From Pseudoduganella armeniaca (GTDB taxonomy: Bacteria; Pseudomonadota; Gammaproteobacteria; Burkholderiales; Burkholderiaceae_D), in the NCBI RefSeq assembly GCF_003028855.1, contig NZ_CP028324.1, positions 558,001-622,000 of the forward strand: a stretch of 64,000 bases of DNA, in the 5' to 3' direction. Position numbers and translations under genes: made by a program. Numbering within the stretch: position 1 is the stretch's first letter; every line of letters begins with the position of its first letter. This document shows, in pieces, positions 1 through 8,636 of the stretch. The notes beneath the pieces were generated by a model. The model saw only the letters and a program-made list of their open reading frames with translations, did no database searches and was not told the DNA's origin.

Positions 1-1
1 G

Positions 2-493
2 TGCTTTGCCGGCGTGACGGGCACCTCCCGCCCGGTGCTGAGCATCGTGCGCAGCGGCTGCTATCTCACCAACGACCATGGCCACTATTTCGAACTGACG
101 CGCGAGCTGGACGAACGGGCCGGTGGGGGCGTCGGCCTGGTGCCGGCGCTGGAAGTGTGGAGCACGGTGCTGTCGCGCCCGGAGCCCACGCTGGCGATCC
201 TCGGCATGGGCAAGCGCGACGCCTCGCACGACCTGGGCCTGCCGCGCGCGCTGCTGCGGCACCGCATCGGCGCAGCGGGCCCGGTGGCGCTGGACGACGG
301 CTGGCACATCGAGAAGATGAACGACCAGCATGCCTATCTGCGCCTGCCCGAAAACGAGGTGGACGAGCTGCGCGTGGGCGACCTGGTCGGCTGCGGCATC
401 TCGCACCCCTGCACCACGTTCGACAAGTGGTCCGTGCTGCTGCTGGTGGAGGATGACTACCGCGTGACGGGCGCTGTCAACACCTTCTTCTGA
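2..493 (+). CDS. D-serine/D-threonine deaminase-like protein, C-terminal fragment
   Basis: The 5' end is cut by the window edge; 163 residues remain, in frame from base 2. The end of the fragment carries the pattern G-C-G-I-S-H-P-C-T-T-F-D-K-W, followed by a segment ending V-T-G-A-V-N-T-F-F. In D-serine dehydratase-like PLP enzymes (fold-type III, alanine-racemase-like N-domain plus a C-terminal beta domain) this His and Cys bind the catalytic metal. The PLP domain lies outside the window, so the exact substrate (D-Ser, D-Thr or another D-amino acid) cannot be decided. It ends 52 bp before the peptidase gene and may be co-transcribed with it. Confidence 0.7.
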   Translation, partial: CFAGVTGTSRPVLSIVRSGCYLTNDHGHYFELTRELDERAGGGVGLVPALEVWSTVLSRPEPTLAILGMGKRDASHDLGLPRALLRHRIGAAGPVALDDGWHIEKMNDQHAYLRLPENEVDELRVGDLVGCGISHPCTTFDKWSVLLLVEDDYRVTGAVNTFF

Positions 494-545
494 CCGGGAC
501 GGCAAAACCGTTACAATCGGTGCTCCGATTTCCTGCGAGCGCGCC

Positions 546-1502
546 ATGTCCGATCCGTCCTCCTACCTGTTCCCACCCGTCGCCCCGCTGCAAAGCGGCA
601 CCTTGGCGGTCGACGAGCTGCACACGATCTACTGGGAGGAAGTCGGCAATCCGCAGGGCATCCCCGTGCTGTTCCTGCACGGTGGCCCCGGCGCCGGCAT
701 CTCGCCGCAGCACCGCCGCTTCTTCGACCCGCGCCACTACCGCGTGATCCTGTTCGACCAGCGCGGCGCCGGCAAATCGCAGCCGCTGGGAGAAACCCGC
801 AACAACACGACCCAATTGCTGATCGAGGACATCGAACGCCTGCGCGCGCTGTTCGGCATCGAGCAGTGGCTGGTGTTCGGCGGCTCGTGGGGCTCGACGC
901 TGGCGCTGGCGTACGGCCAGGCGCATCCCGAGCGCTGCCTGGGCTTCGTCCTGCGCGGCATCTTCCTGTGCACGGCGCTGGAGATCGACTGGTTCATGGA
1001 CGGCGCCCAGTGGTTCCACCCCGAAATTCACGAGGAATTCGCCCAGGGGGTACCTTACGAGGAACGGGGCGACCTGCTGCAGGCCTACTACAAGCGCATC
1101 ATGGACCCGGACCCGGAAGTGTACTGGCCGGCCGTGCGCGCGTGGAGCCGCTTCGAGGGCCGCCGCGTGTTCCTGATGCCGCAACCGGAGGAACCGGCCT
1201 GCGACACCATCGACCTGGGCCTGGGCCGGCTGGAAGCGCATTACATGGCCAACCTCGGCTTCTTCGAGGACGACCAGCTGCTGCGCGACGTCGACCGCAT
1301 CGCCCACCTGCCGGCCGTCATCGTGCAGGGCCGCTACGACGTGATCTGTCCGCCGTTCTCGGCCTGGCGCCTGCACAAGCGCTGGCCCGGCTCGAAGGTG
1401 GTGATGGTGCCGGACGCGGGCCACGCGGCGATGGAGACGGGCATCAGCCGCGAACTGGTGGCGGCAACGGAGCAGTTCCGCCGCCAGGGCCGTTTCGGCT
1501 GA
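546..1502 (+). CDS. pip: Proline iminopeptidase (alpha/beta hydrolase, S33 family)
   Basis: The 318-residue product is full length for cytoplasmic prolyl aminopeptidases, which release N-terminal proline from peptides. Visible hallmarks are the oxyanion motif HGGPG at residues 45-49, the DQRGAGKS stretch at 71-78, and the nucleophile elbow GGSWGS with Ser114. An acid in the segment RYDVICP and a His in DAGHAAM near the C-terminus complete a plausible triad. The ATG at 546 is the first start after the upstream stop. The gene stands between the deaminase fragment and a DUF2721 gene, all on the same strand. The assignment is confident because the nucleophile context is specific to the family. 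Confidence 0.93.
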   Translation: MSDPSSYLFPPVAPLQSGTLAVDELHTIYWEEVGNPQGIPVLFLHGGPGAGISPQHRRFFDPRHYRVILFDQRGAGKSQPLGETRNNTTQLLIEDIERLRALFGIEQWLVFGGSWGSTLALAYGQAHPERCLGFVLRGIFLCTALEIDWFMDGAQWFHPEIHEEFAQGVPYEERGDLLQAYYKRIMDPDPEVYWPAVRAWSRFEGRRVFLMPQPEEPACDTIDLGLGRLEAHYMANLGFFEDDQLLRDVDRIAHLPAVIVQGRYDVICPPFSAWRLHKRWPGSKVVMVPDAGHAAMETGISRELVAATEQFRRQGRFG

Positions 1503-1584
1503 CGCACAGCCGTTTGGCAGGCCCGGTGCGCGGCCTGCTACACTGTTGAACCGGAAACACTTCAACCACGCGCACAACAAAGTG

Positions 1585-2037
1585 ATGAACATTCAGCTGG
1601 GCGATATCGGCCACATCATTCAACTGGCCATCGCGCCCGTTTTCCTGCTGACCGGCGTTTGCACCAACCTGCAGGTGCTGATCAACCGGCTGGCGCGCAT
1701 CATCGACCGTTCGCGCGTGCTGGAGGACCGGCTCGACATCGCCTACAACGACAGCTACCTGAACGAGCTGGACGTGCTGTACCGCCGTTCGCACCTGATC
1801 AACTACGCCATCACGCTGTCCACTGCGTGCGGGCTGTTCGTCTGCCTCGTCATCGCTCTGCTGTTCATCGGCGATACGACCAACTTCACGCTGGAGAAAT
1901 ACATCGCGGGCCTGTTCGTGGCCGCGGTGTTCAGCCTGATTTCCAGCTTCGGCTTCCTGCTGCGCGAGATCTTCATCGCCTCCGCCGCCATGCGGTCCCA
2001 GCGCCACGTGCGCCGGGCTCCGAAAACCAACGAGTAA
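1585..2037 (+). CDS. DUF2721 family inner-membrane protein
   Basis: This 150-residue protein has three hydrophobic helices, at about residues 8-32, 74-98 and 106-130, and a basic C-terminal tail (RSQRHVRRAPK). The first helix ends in a conserved-looking N-R-L-A-R-I-I-D-R-S-R segment typical of DUF2721 proteins, whose function is unknown. A TTG at 1546 would add 13 residues, but the ATG at 1585 starts with MNIQLGDIGHIIQLAIAPVF, the usual beginning of this family, and was chosen. It is followed within 12 bp by another short gene on the same strand. Confidence 0.75.
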   Translation: MNIQLGDIGHIIQLAIAPVFLLTGVCTNLQVLINRLARIIDRSRVLEDRLDIAYNDSYLNELDVLYRRSHLINYAITLSTACGLFVCLVIALLFIGDTTNFTLEKYIAGLFVAAVFSLISSFGFLLREIFIASAAMRSQRHVRRAPKTNE

Positions 2038-2048
2038 GCGCTTCATTC

Positions 2049-2501
2049 ATGCACGACTATCAACGCCCCCCCACCTTGCACCGCTACGGCCCGCGCAGCG
2101 AACTGGAACTGGCCTTGAGCCAGGGTCAGTTCGTACTGCGTCCGGAAAACGGCTTTCTGACCTTGTCGTTCTCGCGCGCCTGGAGCCACGACATGTTCGA
2201 CCACTTCGGCGCCGACTGCTGCCTGGTGATCCACAACACGGAAGAATTCGGCGAGCGCATCCACCGTGCCGTGCAGCGCACATTGCCGAACTGGGCCGGT
2301 ATCGACGGCGCCGTCGAGTACGGCACCCGCGCGGCGCTCGGTGCCGCGTTCACGATGGGCGCGCAGGATGCGGCCGAACAGGAGTGGAAATTCGCCTGGC
2401 GCCCCATGCACAGCCAGGCCAGCATGAATCCGGTCGTGATCCGCATCGGCAGCCTGGAGCAGTTTGCCGAACTGCGCGGCTCGGACTGGTATCCCGCGTA
2501 A
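2049..2501 (+). CDS. Conserved hypothetical protein
   Basis: The product is a 150-residue soluble protein with no signal peptide and no membrane segment. I do not recognise a family. It is rich in aromatic residues, with clusters such as FSRAWSHDMFDHFGADCC near the middle and EWKFAWRPMHSQ later. It follows the DUF2721 gene by 11 bp and abuts the convergent START-like gene exactly (stop codons 2499-2501 and 2502-2504), which supports this frame and end. No strong Shine-Dalgarno sequence precedes the ATG. The codon usage matches its neighbours. Confidence 0.6.
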   Translation: MHDYQRPPTLHRYGPRSELELALSQGQFVLRPENGFLTLSFSRAWSHDMFDHFGADCCLVIHNTEEFGERIHRAVQRTLPNWAGIDGAVEYGTRAALGAAFTMGAQDAAEQEWKFAWRPMHSQASMNPVVIRIGSLEQFAELRGSDWYPA

Positions 2502-3140
2502 TCAGGGCGCGATGGCGCCGGCCACGTGGTTGCGCGCCAGCTCCGTCGATGGTCCCGGCACCTTGCTGGTGCCGCCCTTGTCGAGGCGCGCCAGCACGGC
2601 GCCCATCATGCGTTCGATGTCGCCGCGGATGATGTTCGTGCCCAGGATGCCGGGCACGTAGAAGTTGGGCATCATGCGCCCCGTATAGATCACGCGTGTG
2701 CCGCCGGTTTCCGGCACGGGCACCAGTTCCCAGCGCGATTCGTAGTGCTTCATGTCGCCCGAGATCAGGTCGATGTCGATCGAGGACATCGGCTGCTCCG
2801 TCGCGCGCACGATCAGGTGGATCGAGCGCGACATGAACAGGAAGCGGGCCGTGCCGAACTGCTCGATGATGACCTCATTGCCATTGCGCGACAGCACCCG
2901 GCACGACACCAGGTCGGGCACGAATTCCTCCATGCGGTCGTAGCCCGTCAGGATGCGCCAGACAGTCGGCAGCGGTGCCTGCACGGTGCCGTTGGCGTCC
3001 ACCTCGTACATCTGCAGCGCGTCCTGGGTGATGCGCTTGACCGAGACCTGCAGCTTCGGCACATCGATGCGATGCGACTGCGCGAGTGTCAGCGCAGGTG
3101 CCGTGCAACCGAGGAGAAGTAACAACAGGAACCGTTTCAT
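2502..3140 (-). CDS. SRPBCC/START-like periplasmic protein
   Basis: The 212-residue protein starts with a clear signal peptide (MKRF, a leucine run, cleavage likely after LTLAQ around residue 21). The body follows the pattern of cyclase/START-like ligand-binding domains: an early segment VQAPLPTVWRILTGYDRMEEFVPDL (about residues 53-77) in which W and Y-D-R-M are typical, then alternating strands and a long final helix. Such domains bind hydrophobic ligands; the ligand here is unknown. It is read leftward, convergent with the hypothetical gene and divergent from fadH, with 87 bp separating it from the latter. Confidence 0.75.
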   Translation of the reverse strand: MKRFLLLLLLGCTAPALTLAQSHRIDVPKLQVSVKRITQDALQMYEVDANGTVQAPLPTVWRILTGYDRMEEFVPDLVSCRVLSRNGNEVIIEQFGTARFLFMSRSIHLIVRATEQPMSSIDIDLISGDMKHYESRWELVPVPETGGTRVIYTGRMMPNFYVPGILGTNIIRGDIERMMGAVLARLDKGGTSKVPGPSTELARNHVAGAIAP

Positions 3141-3227
3141 TCTTCCAGCGTAAGGTAACTGGTGGCAGAATACAAGCGCGGCACGCGGCCACCGTTAGGC
3201 AGCGCACAAACATAAAAATCCCCCTAC

Positions 3228-5255
3228 ATGTCCCAGTTTTCCCACCTGTTGGCCCCGCTCGACCTCGGCTTTACCACCTTACGCAACCGCGTCGTCATGG
3301 GTTCCATGCACACCGGATTAGAGGATCGCTTCTACAACTACGGCAAGCTGGCCGCGTTTTATCGCGAGCGGGCGCGCGGCGGCGTGGGCCTGATCGTCAC
3401 CGGCGGCATCTCGCCCAACCGGCAAGGCTGGCTGCTGCCGTTCGGCGGCACGCTCAATTTCGCCGGCGACGTGTTCAATCACCGCAAGGTGACCCGTGCC
3501 GTGCACGAGGAGGGCGGCAAGATCCTGCTGCAGATCCTGCACGCGGGGCGTTATGGCTACCAGCCGTTCGTCGTCTCGGCGTCCGGCAAAAAGTCGCCGA
3601 TCTCGCCGTTCAAGCCGAAGGCGCTGACGGAATCCGGCATCGAAGCGACAATTCGCGCCTACGTGCGCACGGCGCGCCTGGCGCAAAAGGCCGGCTACGA
3701 CGGCATCGAGGTGATGGGCAGCGAGGGTTATCTGCTGAACCAGTTCCTGTGCGCCCGTACCAACCTGCGCACGGACCGCTGGGGCGGCGCGATCGAAAAC
3801 CGCATGCGTCTGCCCGTCGAGATCGTGCGGCGCGTGCGCGCGGCCGTCGGCAACGATTTCATCATCATGTACCGCCATTCGCTGCTGGACCTGGTCGAAG
3901 GCGGCAACACTTGGGAAGAGGTCGTCACCGTCGCGCGCGCCCTGGAGCAGGCCGGCGTGACGATCCTGAACACGGGCATCGGCTGGCACGAAGCGCGGGT
4001 GCCGACGATCGTCACGTCCGTACCGCGCGCCGCGTTCGCGCAAGTGGCGGGCCGCTTGCGGCGCGAGGTCGGCATTCCCGTTGTCGCGTCGAACCGCATC
4101 AATATGCCGGCCGAGGCGGAGGACATCCTCGCGCGCGGCGATGCGGACATGGTGTCGATGGCGCGGCCGTTCCTGGCCGACCCGGAATTCGTCAACAAGG
4201 CGGCGCAGGGCCGCGTCGACGAGATCAACACCTGCATCGCCTGCAACCAGGCCTGCCTCGACCACACGTTCTCGAACCAGCGCGCCTCCTGCCTCGTCAA
4301 TCCGCGTGCCTGCCGCGAGACGGAGCTGGTGTTTCGCAAGACGGCCGCGCGGCGCAAGGTGGCCGTGGTGGGGGCCGGGCCGGCCGGGCTGTCGGCGGCC
4401 ACCGTCGCGGCCGAGCGCGGCCACGACGTCACCCTGTTCGACGCGGCCGACAGCATCGGCGGCCAGTTCAAGGTGGCCATGCAGGTGCCGGGCAAGGAGG
4501 AATTCGCGGAAACCATCCGCTATTTCGGCCGCAAGCTGCAACTGACGGGCGTCAACGTGCAACTGGGCCGTCGCGTGGCACGTGACGACCTGGCAGGCTT
4601 CGACGACGTCATCGTCGCCACCGGCATCAAGGTACGCATGCCGGCCATCGACGGCATCGGCCATCCGAAGGTGCTGAGCTACCTGGACGTGCTGCAGCAC
4701 AAGAAGCCCGTGGGCGCCAGGGTTGCCATCGTCGGCGCCGGCGGCATCGGCTTCGACATGGGCGAATACCTGCTGCACGACACCCGTCACCCGCTGCCGC
4801 TGCCCCTGCAAACCTGGACGGCCGAATGGGGCGTCGACCTGCACGCCAGCACGGGCGGCGGCCTGGTGCCGCCGGCCACGCCGGCGCCGGTGCGCCAGCT
4901 CTACCTGCTGCAGCGCAAGACCACGAAGCCAGGTGCCGGCCTCGGCAAAACCTCCGGCTGGGTGCACCGCGCCGTGCTGGCGAGAAATGGCGTCGTCATG
5001 CTGGCGGGCGTGACCTACAAGAAGATCGACGACCAGGGCCTGCACATCGAGGTAGGCGGCGAAGCGCGCCTGCTGGCTGTCGACAACGTCGTCATCTGCG
5101 CCGGCCAGGACAGCCAGACCGAGCTGATGCCAAAGGAAGGCGAAGCCAGCAACGGCGGTCCGCGCTACCACAAGATCGGCGGCGCCGCGCTGGCAGCCGA
5201 ACTGGACGCCAAGCGCGCGATCCGCGAAGGCGCCGAACTGGCCGCCAGCCTGTAA
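3228..5255 (+). CDS. fadH: NADPH-dependent 2,4-dienoyl-CoA reductase
   Basis: The 675-residue length matches FadH, which reduces 2,4-dienoyl-CoA during beta-oxidation of unsaturated fatty acids. Residues 1-330 form the FMN-binding TIM barrel of the old-yellow-enzyme family. A C-x2-C-x3-C-x11-C cluster (Cys336, 339, 343, 355) binds 4Fe-4S. Two Rossmann folds follow, with VVGAGPAGLSAA near 377 for FAD and VAIVGAGGIGFD near 500 for NADPH. The catalytic neighbourhoods EGYLLNQF and GWHEARVPTI are present. The gene is monocistronic, followed by three palindromic repeats. Confidence 0.95.
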   Translation: MSQFSHLLAPLDLGFTTLRNRVVMGSMHTGLEDRFYNYGKLAAFYRERARGGVGLIVTGGISPNRQGWLLPFGGTLNFAGDVFNHRKVTRAVHEEGGKILLQILHAGRYGYQPFVVSASGKKSPISPFKPKALTESGIEATIRAYVRTARLAQKAGYDGIEVMGSEGYLLNQFLCARTNLRTDRWGGAIENRMRLPVEIVRRVRAAVGNDFIIMYRHSLLDLVEGGNTWEEVVTVARALEQAGVTILNTGIGWHEARVPTIVTSVPRAAFAQVAGRLRREVGIPVVASNRINMPAEAEDILARGDADMVSMARPFLADPEFVNKAAQGRVDEINTCIACNQACLDHTFSNQRASCLVNPRACRETELVFRKTAARRKVAVVGAGPAGLSAATVAAERGHDVTLFDAADSIGGQFKVAMQVPGKEEFAETIRYFGRKLQLTGVNVQLGRRVARDDLAGFDDVIVATGIKVRMPAIDGIGHPKVLSYLDVLQHKKPVGARVAIVGAGGIGFDMGEYLLHDTRHPLPLPLQTWTAEWGVDLHASTGGGLVPPATPAPVRQLYLLQRKTTKPGAGLGKTSGWVHRAVLARNGVVMLAGVTYKKIDDQGLHIEVGGEARLLAVDNVVICAGQDSQTELMPKEGEASNGGPRYHKIGGAALAAELDAKRAIREGAELAASL

Positions 5256-5271
5256 GCACGCGACAACAGCC

Positions 5272-5320
5272 GAGGCCGTGTCCCACCGCGGTGTCAGTCA
5301 CCGGATCGGGACACGGCCTC
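5272..5320. repeat. Intergenic palindrome, copy A
   Basis: Perfect 13-bp inverted arms (5272-5284 and 5308-5320, GAGGCCGTGTCCC and its complement) flank a loop holding the core ACCGCGGTGTCAGTCACC. Read on the complementary strand, it is the same element as copies B and C, so it lies inverted relative to them. It sits 16 bp after fadH in a convergent intergenic gap and could also act as a transcription end, although no T-run follows. Confidence 0.85.
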
Positions 5321-5350
5321 GACGGTACTCCACAGACCTACGCCTCAGTC

Positions 5351-5389
5351 CGTGTCCCATTTTGGTGACTGACACCGCGGTGGGACACG
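5351..5389. repeat. Intergenic palindrome, copy B
   Basis: Inverted arms CGTGTCCCA (5351-5359) and TGGGACACG (5381-5389) enclose GGTGACTGACACCGCGG. Apart from one arm base it is the same sequence as copy C, including the flanking AACT on the right. Confidence 0.85.
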
Positions 5390-5423
5390 AACTGGAGCGT
5401 ACGCAGGCGACTACAGCCGGGCC

Positions 5424-5462
5424 CGTGTCCCGTTTTGGTGACTGACACCGCGGTGGGACACG
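5424..5462. repeat. Intergenic palindrome, copy C
   Basis: Arms CGTGTCCC (5424-5431) and GGGACACG (5455-5462) enclose the same GGTGACTGACACCGCGG core as copy B. It is direct relative to B, 73 bp further on, and 21 bp from the end of the antiporter gene. Confidence 0.85.
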
Positions 5463-5483
5463 AACTCGGCTGTGGTGGTGGGT

Positions 5484-7193
5484 TCAGTGCCCGCCGCTGT
5501 GCGGTTCCTTGAACGTTGCCAGCACGTAGTCCGTCATGCCGTTGGCAAGTTCCTCTTCGCCCACGTAGACCTTGCCCATGCGCTCGCTGCGCAGCAGCTC
5601 CGCTTCCTCGTCGTTGTGGGTGCGCACGACGATGCGGATGTCCGGGTTCAAGGTGCGTGCGATCTCCACCATGCTGCGCACGTGGAACGTGTCCGGCGTG
5701 GCGATCACCAGCATGCGCGCCTTGGCGATGTGGGCCTGGATCAGCACCGCAGGCTCGGCCGCGTTGCCGGCGACGGCCGCCACGCCGGCGTGGCGCAGCT
5801 GGTCGACTTTCTCCCGGTTCTGCTCCGCCACCACGTAATGAATGCCATGCTTGTTGAGCGTTTCGGCGATGCGCCGGCCCACGCGGCCGTAGCCGACCAG
5901 GACGACCTGGCCGGCCAGCTTGGTCGGTGCGGTCGTCATCGGCAGTTCCGCCAGCGGGTCGGCGGGGCGGTCGAATTTCGCCGCCAGCATGCGGTTCTTG
6001 CCCAGCCACCGTTCCAGCGGGCCGGTGGCGGCAAAGATCAGCGGATTCAACGTGATCGACAGGATGGCGCCCGCCAGGATCAGGCTCTGGCCCTCCTGCG
6101 GCATCAGTTTCAGCGAGATGCCCAGCGCGGCCAGGATGAACGAGAACTCGCCGATCTGCGCCAGGCTGGCCGACACCATCAGCGCCGAGCGGGCCGGGTA
6201 GCGCAGCAGCACCACCAGCAGGAACGCGGCCAGCGATTTGCCGAACACGATAATGGCCAGCACCGCCAGCACGCGCAGCGGCTGCTCGATCAGGATCGAT
6301 GGCTCGAACAGCATGCCGACGGAGACGAAGAACAGCACCGCGAACGCGTCGCGCAGCGGCAGCGATTCCTGCGCCGCGCGGTGCGCCAGCTCCGATTCGC
6401 GCAGCACCATGCCGGCAAAGAAGGCGCCCAGCGCGAACGAGATGCCGAACAGCGCGGTGGAGACATAGGCGATGCCGACCGCCGCCGCGATCACGCACAA
6501 GGTGAACAGCTCACGCGAGCCGGTGCGCGCCACCTGCCATAAAATCCAGGGGAACAGCTTGCGGCCGACCACCAGCATGAAACCGACAAAGATCGCCACT
6601 TGGCCCAGCGTGATGGCCAGGGTTTTTACGAGGCTTGCGTCCGGATCGGCACCGGTGGCGTCGCCGCCGAGCGAGGGCGCGACGGCCGGCAGCAGCACCA
6701 GCACCAGCACCGTGACGAGATCCTCGACGACCAGCCAGCCGACGGCGATGCGGCCGTTGAACGATTCCAGCACGCCCCGTTCCTCCAGCGCGCGCAGCAG
6801 CACGACGGTGCTGGCCACCGACAGCGCCAGCCCGAACACCAGCCCGCCGCCAAGGCTCCAGCCCCACCAATGCGCCAGCCCCATGCCCATGACGGTCGCC
6901 GCGCCGATCTGCAGGATCGCACCCGGCAGCGCCACCTTGCGCACCTCCCATAAATCGTCCAGCGAGAAATGCAGGCCGACGCCGAACATCATCAGCATCA
7001 CCCCGATTTCGGCCAGCTGCCCCGCCAGGTGGGCATCGGCGACAAATCCGGGAGTGGTGGGGCCGAGCAGGATGCCCGCGGCCAGGTAGCCGACCAGGGC
7101 CGGCAGCTTGAGGCGGTTGGCGATGAAGCCGAAGACGAGACCGAGGCCCAGGGCCGCGGCGATGGTGGTGATCAGGCTGACGTCATGGTGCAT
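5484..7193 (-). CDS. ybaL: YbaL/Kef-type cation:proton antiporter
   Basis: The 569-residue protein has an N-terminal sodium/hydrogen exchanger domain of about 11-12 membrane helices (residues 5-395) and a C-terminal TrkA-N nucleotide-binding domain starting near 418 with V-G-Y-G-R-V-G-R-R. Family members are predicted inner-membrane K+ efflux systems gated by nucleotide or glutathione ligands; the YbaL branch itself is poorly characterised. The exchanger pore segment contains SVASTVVLLRAL and the pair VVEDLVTVL. No TrkA-C domain is present, which agrees with YbaL. The ATG at 7193 gives a hydrophobic first helix. Confidence 0.88.
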   Translation of the reverse strand: MHHDVSLITTIAAALGLGLVFGFIANRLKLPALVGYLAAGILLGPTTPGFVADAHLAGQLAEIGVMLMMFGVGLHFSLDDLWEVRKVALPGAILQIGAATVMGMGLAHWWGWSLGGGLVFGLALSVASTVVLLRALEERGVLESFNGRIAVGWLVVEDLVTVLVLVLLPAVAPSLGGDATGADPDASLVKTLAITLGQVAIFVGFMLVVGRKLFPWILWQVARTGSRELFTLCVIAAAVGIAYVSTALFGISFALGAFFAGMVLRESELAHRAAQESLPLRDAFAVLFFVSVGMLFEPSILIEQPLRVLAVLAIIVFGKSLAAFLLVVLLRYPARSALMVSASLAQIGEFSFILAALGISLKLMPQEGQSLILAGAILSITLNPLIFAATGPLERWLGKNRMLAAKFDRPADPLAELPMTTAPTKLAGQVVLVGYGRVGRRIAETLNKHGIHYVVAEQNREKVDQLRHAGVAAVAGNAAEPAVLIQAHIAKARMLVIATPDTFHVRSMVEIARTLNPDIRIVVRTHNDEEAELLRSERMGKVYVGEEELANGMTDYVLATFKEPHSGGH

Positions 7194-7304
7194 GCAGGGC
7201 GGGTTCCTTCCGGCGTCGGTGGCGAAATGGCGGCTGCCATCTCGTCACCGAGTATAAACGCAGAAGGAAAACCGCCCTGCAGGCTTGACGGGTTACAGCT
7301 GGCG

Positions 7305-8426
7305 TTACAGTTTCTGGACGACGATGCTGCCGATCGAGTAACCGGCGCCGAACGAGCAGATGACGCCATGGGCGCCCTGCGGCAGGTCGTCCTGGTGCTT
7401 GTGGAAAGCGATGATGGAGCCGGCCGACGACGTGTTGGCGTAGGTGTCCAGGATGACCGGCGCTTCCTCGGCCGTGGCGTCGCGTCCCAGGATCATGCGC
7501 ACGATCAGCTGGTTCATGTTCAGGTTGGCCTGGTGCAGCCAGTAGCGGTTCACCTGCGGCAGGTCCAGGCCGGCGTTGGCGATGGCGTTCTTGATCGTCT
7601 CGGCTGCCATCGGGCATACGTCTTTGAAGACCTTCCTGCCCTGCTGCTTGAACAGTTTGTCCGGCTGGCCGATGCCGCTTTCGTCGCCGCGGTTCAGGAA
7701 ACCGAAGTTGTTGCGGATATTGTTCGAGAACGACGTTTTCAGCTTCATGTCCAGGATCTTGAACTGGTGCTTCGACACCGCGGTATCGGCCGCCTCGACG
7801 ACGATGGCCGTGCAGGCGTCGCCGAAGATGAAGTGGCTGTCGCGGTCGCGGTAGTCCAGGTGGCCGCTGGTGATTTCCGGATTGAGCACCAGCACGGCCC
7901 GGGCCTGGCCCGTCTGCACCGCCGTCGCCGCGGTCTGGATGCCGAACGTGGCGGAGGAGCAGGCCACGTTCATGTCGAAGCCGAAGCCCTCGATGCCCAG
8001 CGCCTGCTGCACCTCGACGGCCATGGCCGGGTAGGCGCGCTGCATGTTCGAGCAGGCCACCAGCACCATGTCGATGTCAGCCGCCGTGCGGCCGGCGCGG
8101 TCCAGCGCCTGCTGCGCCGCCGCCACGCACATCTCCGCCTGCAGCGACAGCTCCTCGTTGTCGCGCTCCGGGTAGTGCGGCGCCATCCGCTTCGGATCCA
8201 GCACGCCGTCCTTGTTCATCACGTAGCGCGACTTGATGCCGGACGCCTTCTCGATGAACGCCGCGCTGGACGGCTCCAGCGCCGTCACGGTGCCGGCCTC
8301 GATGGCCGCCGCGTGCTCTGCGTTGAACAATTCGACGTAGGCGTTGAAGCTGTCGACCAGTTCTTCGTTCGAGATCGAATAGGGAGGGGTGTAGAGACCG
8401 GTTCCGCTGATGACGGCTTGTTTCAT
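7305..8426 (-). CDS. Beta-ketoacyl-ACP synthase III-type enzyme
   Basis: The 373-residue protein is a thiolase-fold condensing enzyme. Its catalytic triad is visible as Cys146 in NVACSSATFG, His288 in WLHQANLN and Asn321 in YANTSSAGS. KAS III enzymes condense acyl-CoA with malonyl-ACP to start fatty-acid chains. The length, about 50 residues above classic FabH, and the N-terminal insertion (EAGTVTALEPSS) resemble the PA3286-type enzymes that use longer acyl-CoA primers, so it is probably not the housekeeping FabH. It stands alone, with a 53-bp inverted-repeat leader in front. Confidence 0.85.
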   Translation of the reverse strand: MKQAVISGTGLYTPPYSISNEELVDSFNAYVELFNAEHAAAIEAGTVTALEPSSAAFIEKASGIKSRYVMNKDGVLDPKRMAPHYPERDNEELSLQAEMCVAAAQQALDRAGRTAADIDMVLVACSNMQRAYPAMAVEVQQALGIEGFGFDMNVACSSATFGIQTAATAVQTGQARAVLVLNPEITSGHLDYRDRDSHFIFGDACTAIVVEAADTAVSKHQFKILDMKLKTSFSNNIRNNFGFLNRGDESGIGQPDKLFKQQGRKVFKDVCPMAAETIKNAIANAGLDLPQVNRYWLHQANLNMNQLIVRMILGRDATAEEAPVILDTYANTSSAGSIIAFHKHQDDLPQGAHGVICSFGAGYSIGSIVVQKL

Positions 8427-8468
8427 TGTTAAGCTTTCGTATTCGTTAATAAGCTGAAAAAAAGCAGG

Positions 8469-8521
8469 AAGGCCGTTTTGACAGGGCGCCGTGGCAACGG
8501 CTGACCAGTCGAAACGGCCTT
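8469..8521 (-). repeat. Inverted repeat in the leader of the ketosynthase gene
   Basis: Ten-base perfect arms AAGGCCGTTT (8469-8478) and AAACGGCCTT (8512-8521) are separated by 33 bases. The repeat lies 43-95 bp before the ketosynthase start codon. It could fold in the 5' leader or be an operator; no T-run marks it as a terminator. Confidence 0.5.
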
Positions 8522-8590
8522 ACTGACAGCCGCGGCTGCCAAAAAAACTAGCAAAATGCACAGGCTCGGATTTTACATCAACCTGGATGC

Positions 8591-8615
8591 AAAAACGGCG
8601 CCATTGCAGGCGCCG
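8591..8615 (-). terminator. Rho-independent terminator of the CtpA gene
   Basis: Read leftward, a GC-only 7-bp stem (arms 8596-8602 and 8609-8615, loop 8603-8608) is followed by a run of five T. It lies 22 bp after the stop codon of the protease gene. Confidence 0.8.
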
Positions 8616-8636
8616 CGATCGATGCCGATGATCTGC

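Noticed and set aside
5272..5462. The repeated units as a CRISPR array
   Set aside because: Only three units, mixed orientation, unequal spacing and no cas gene.
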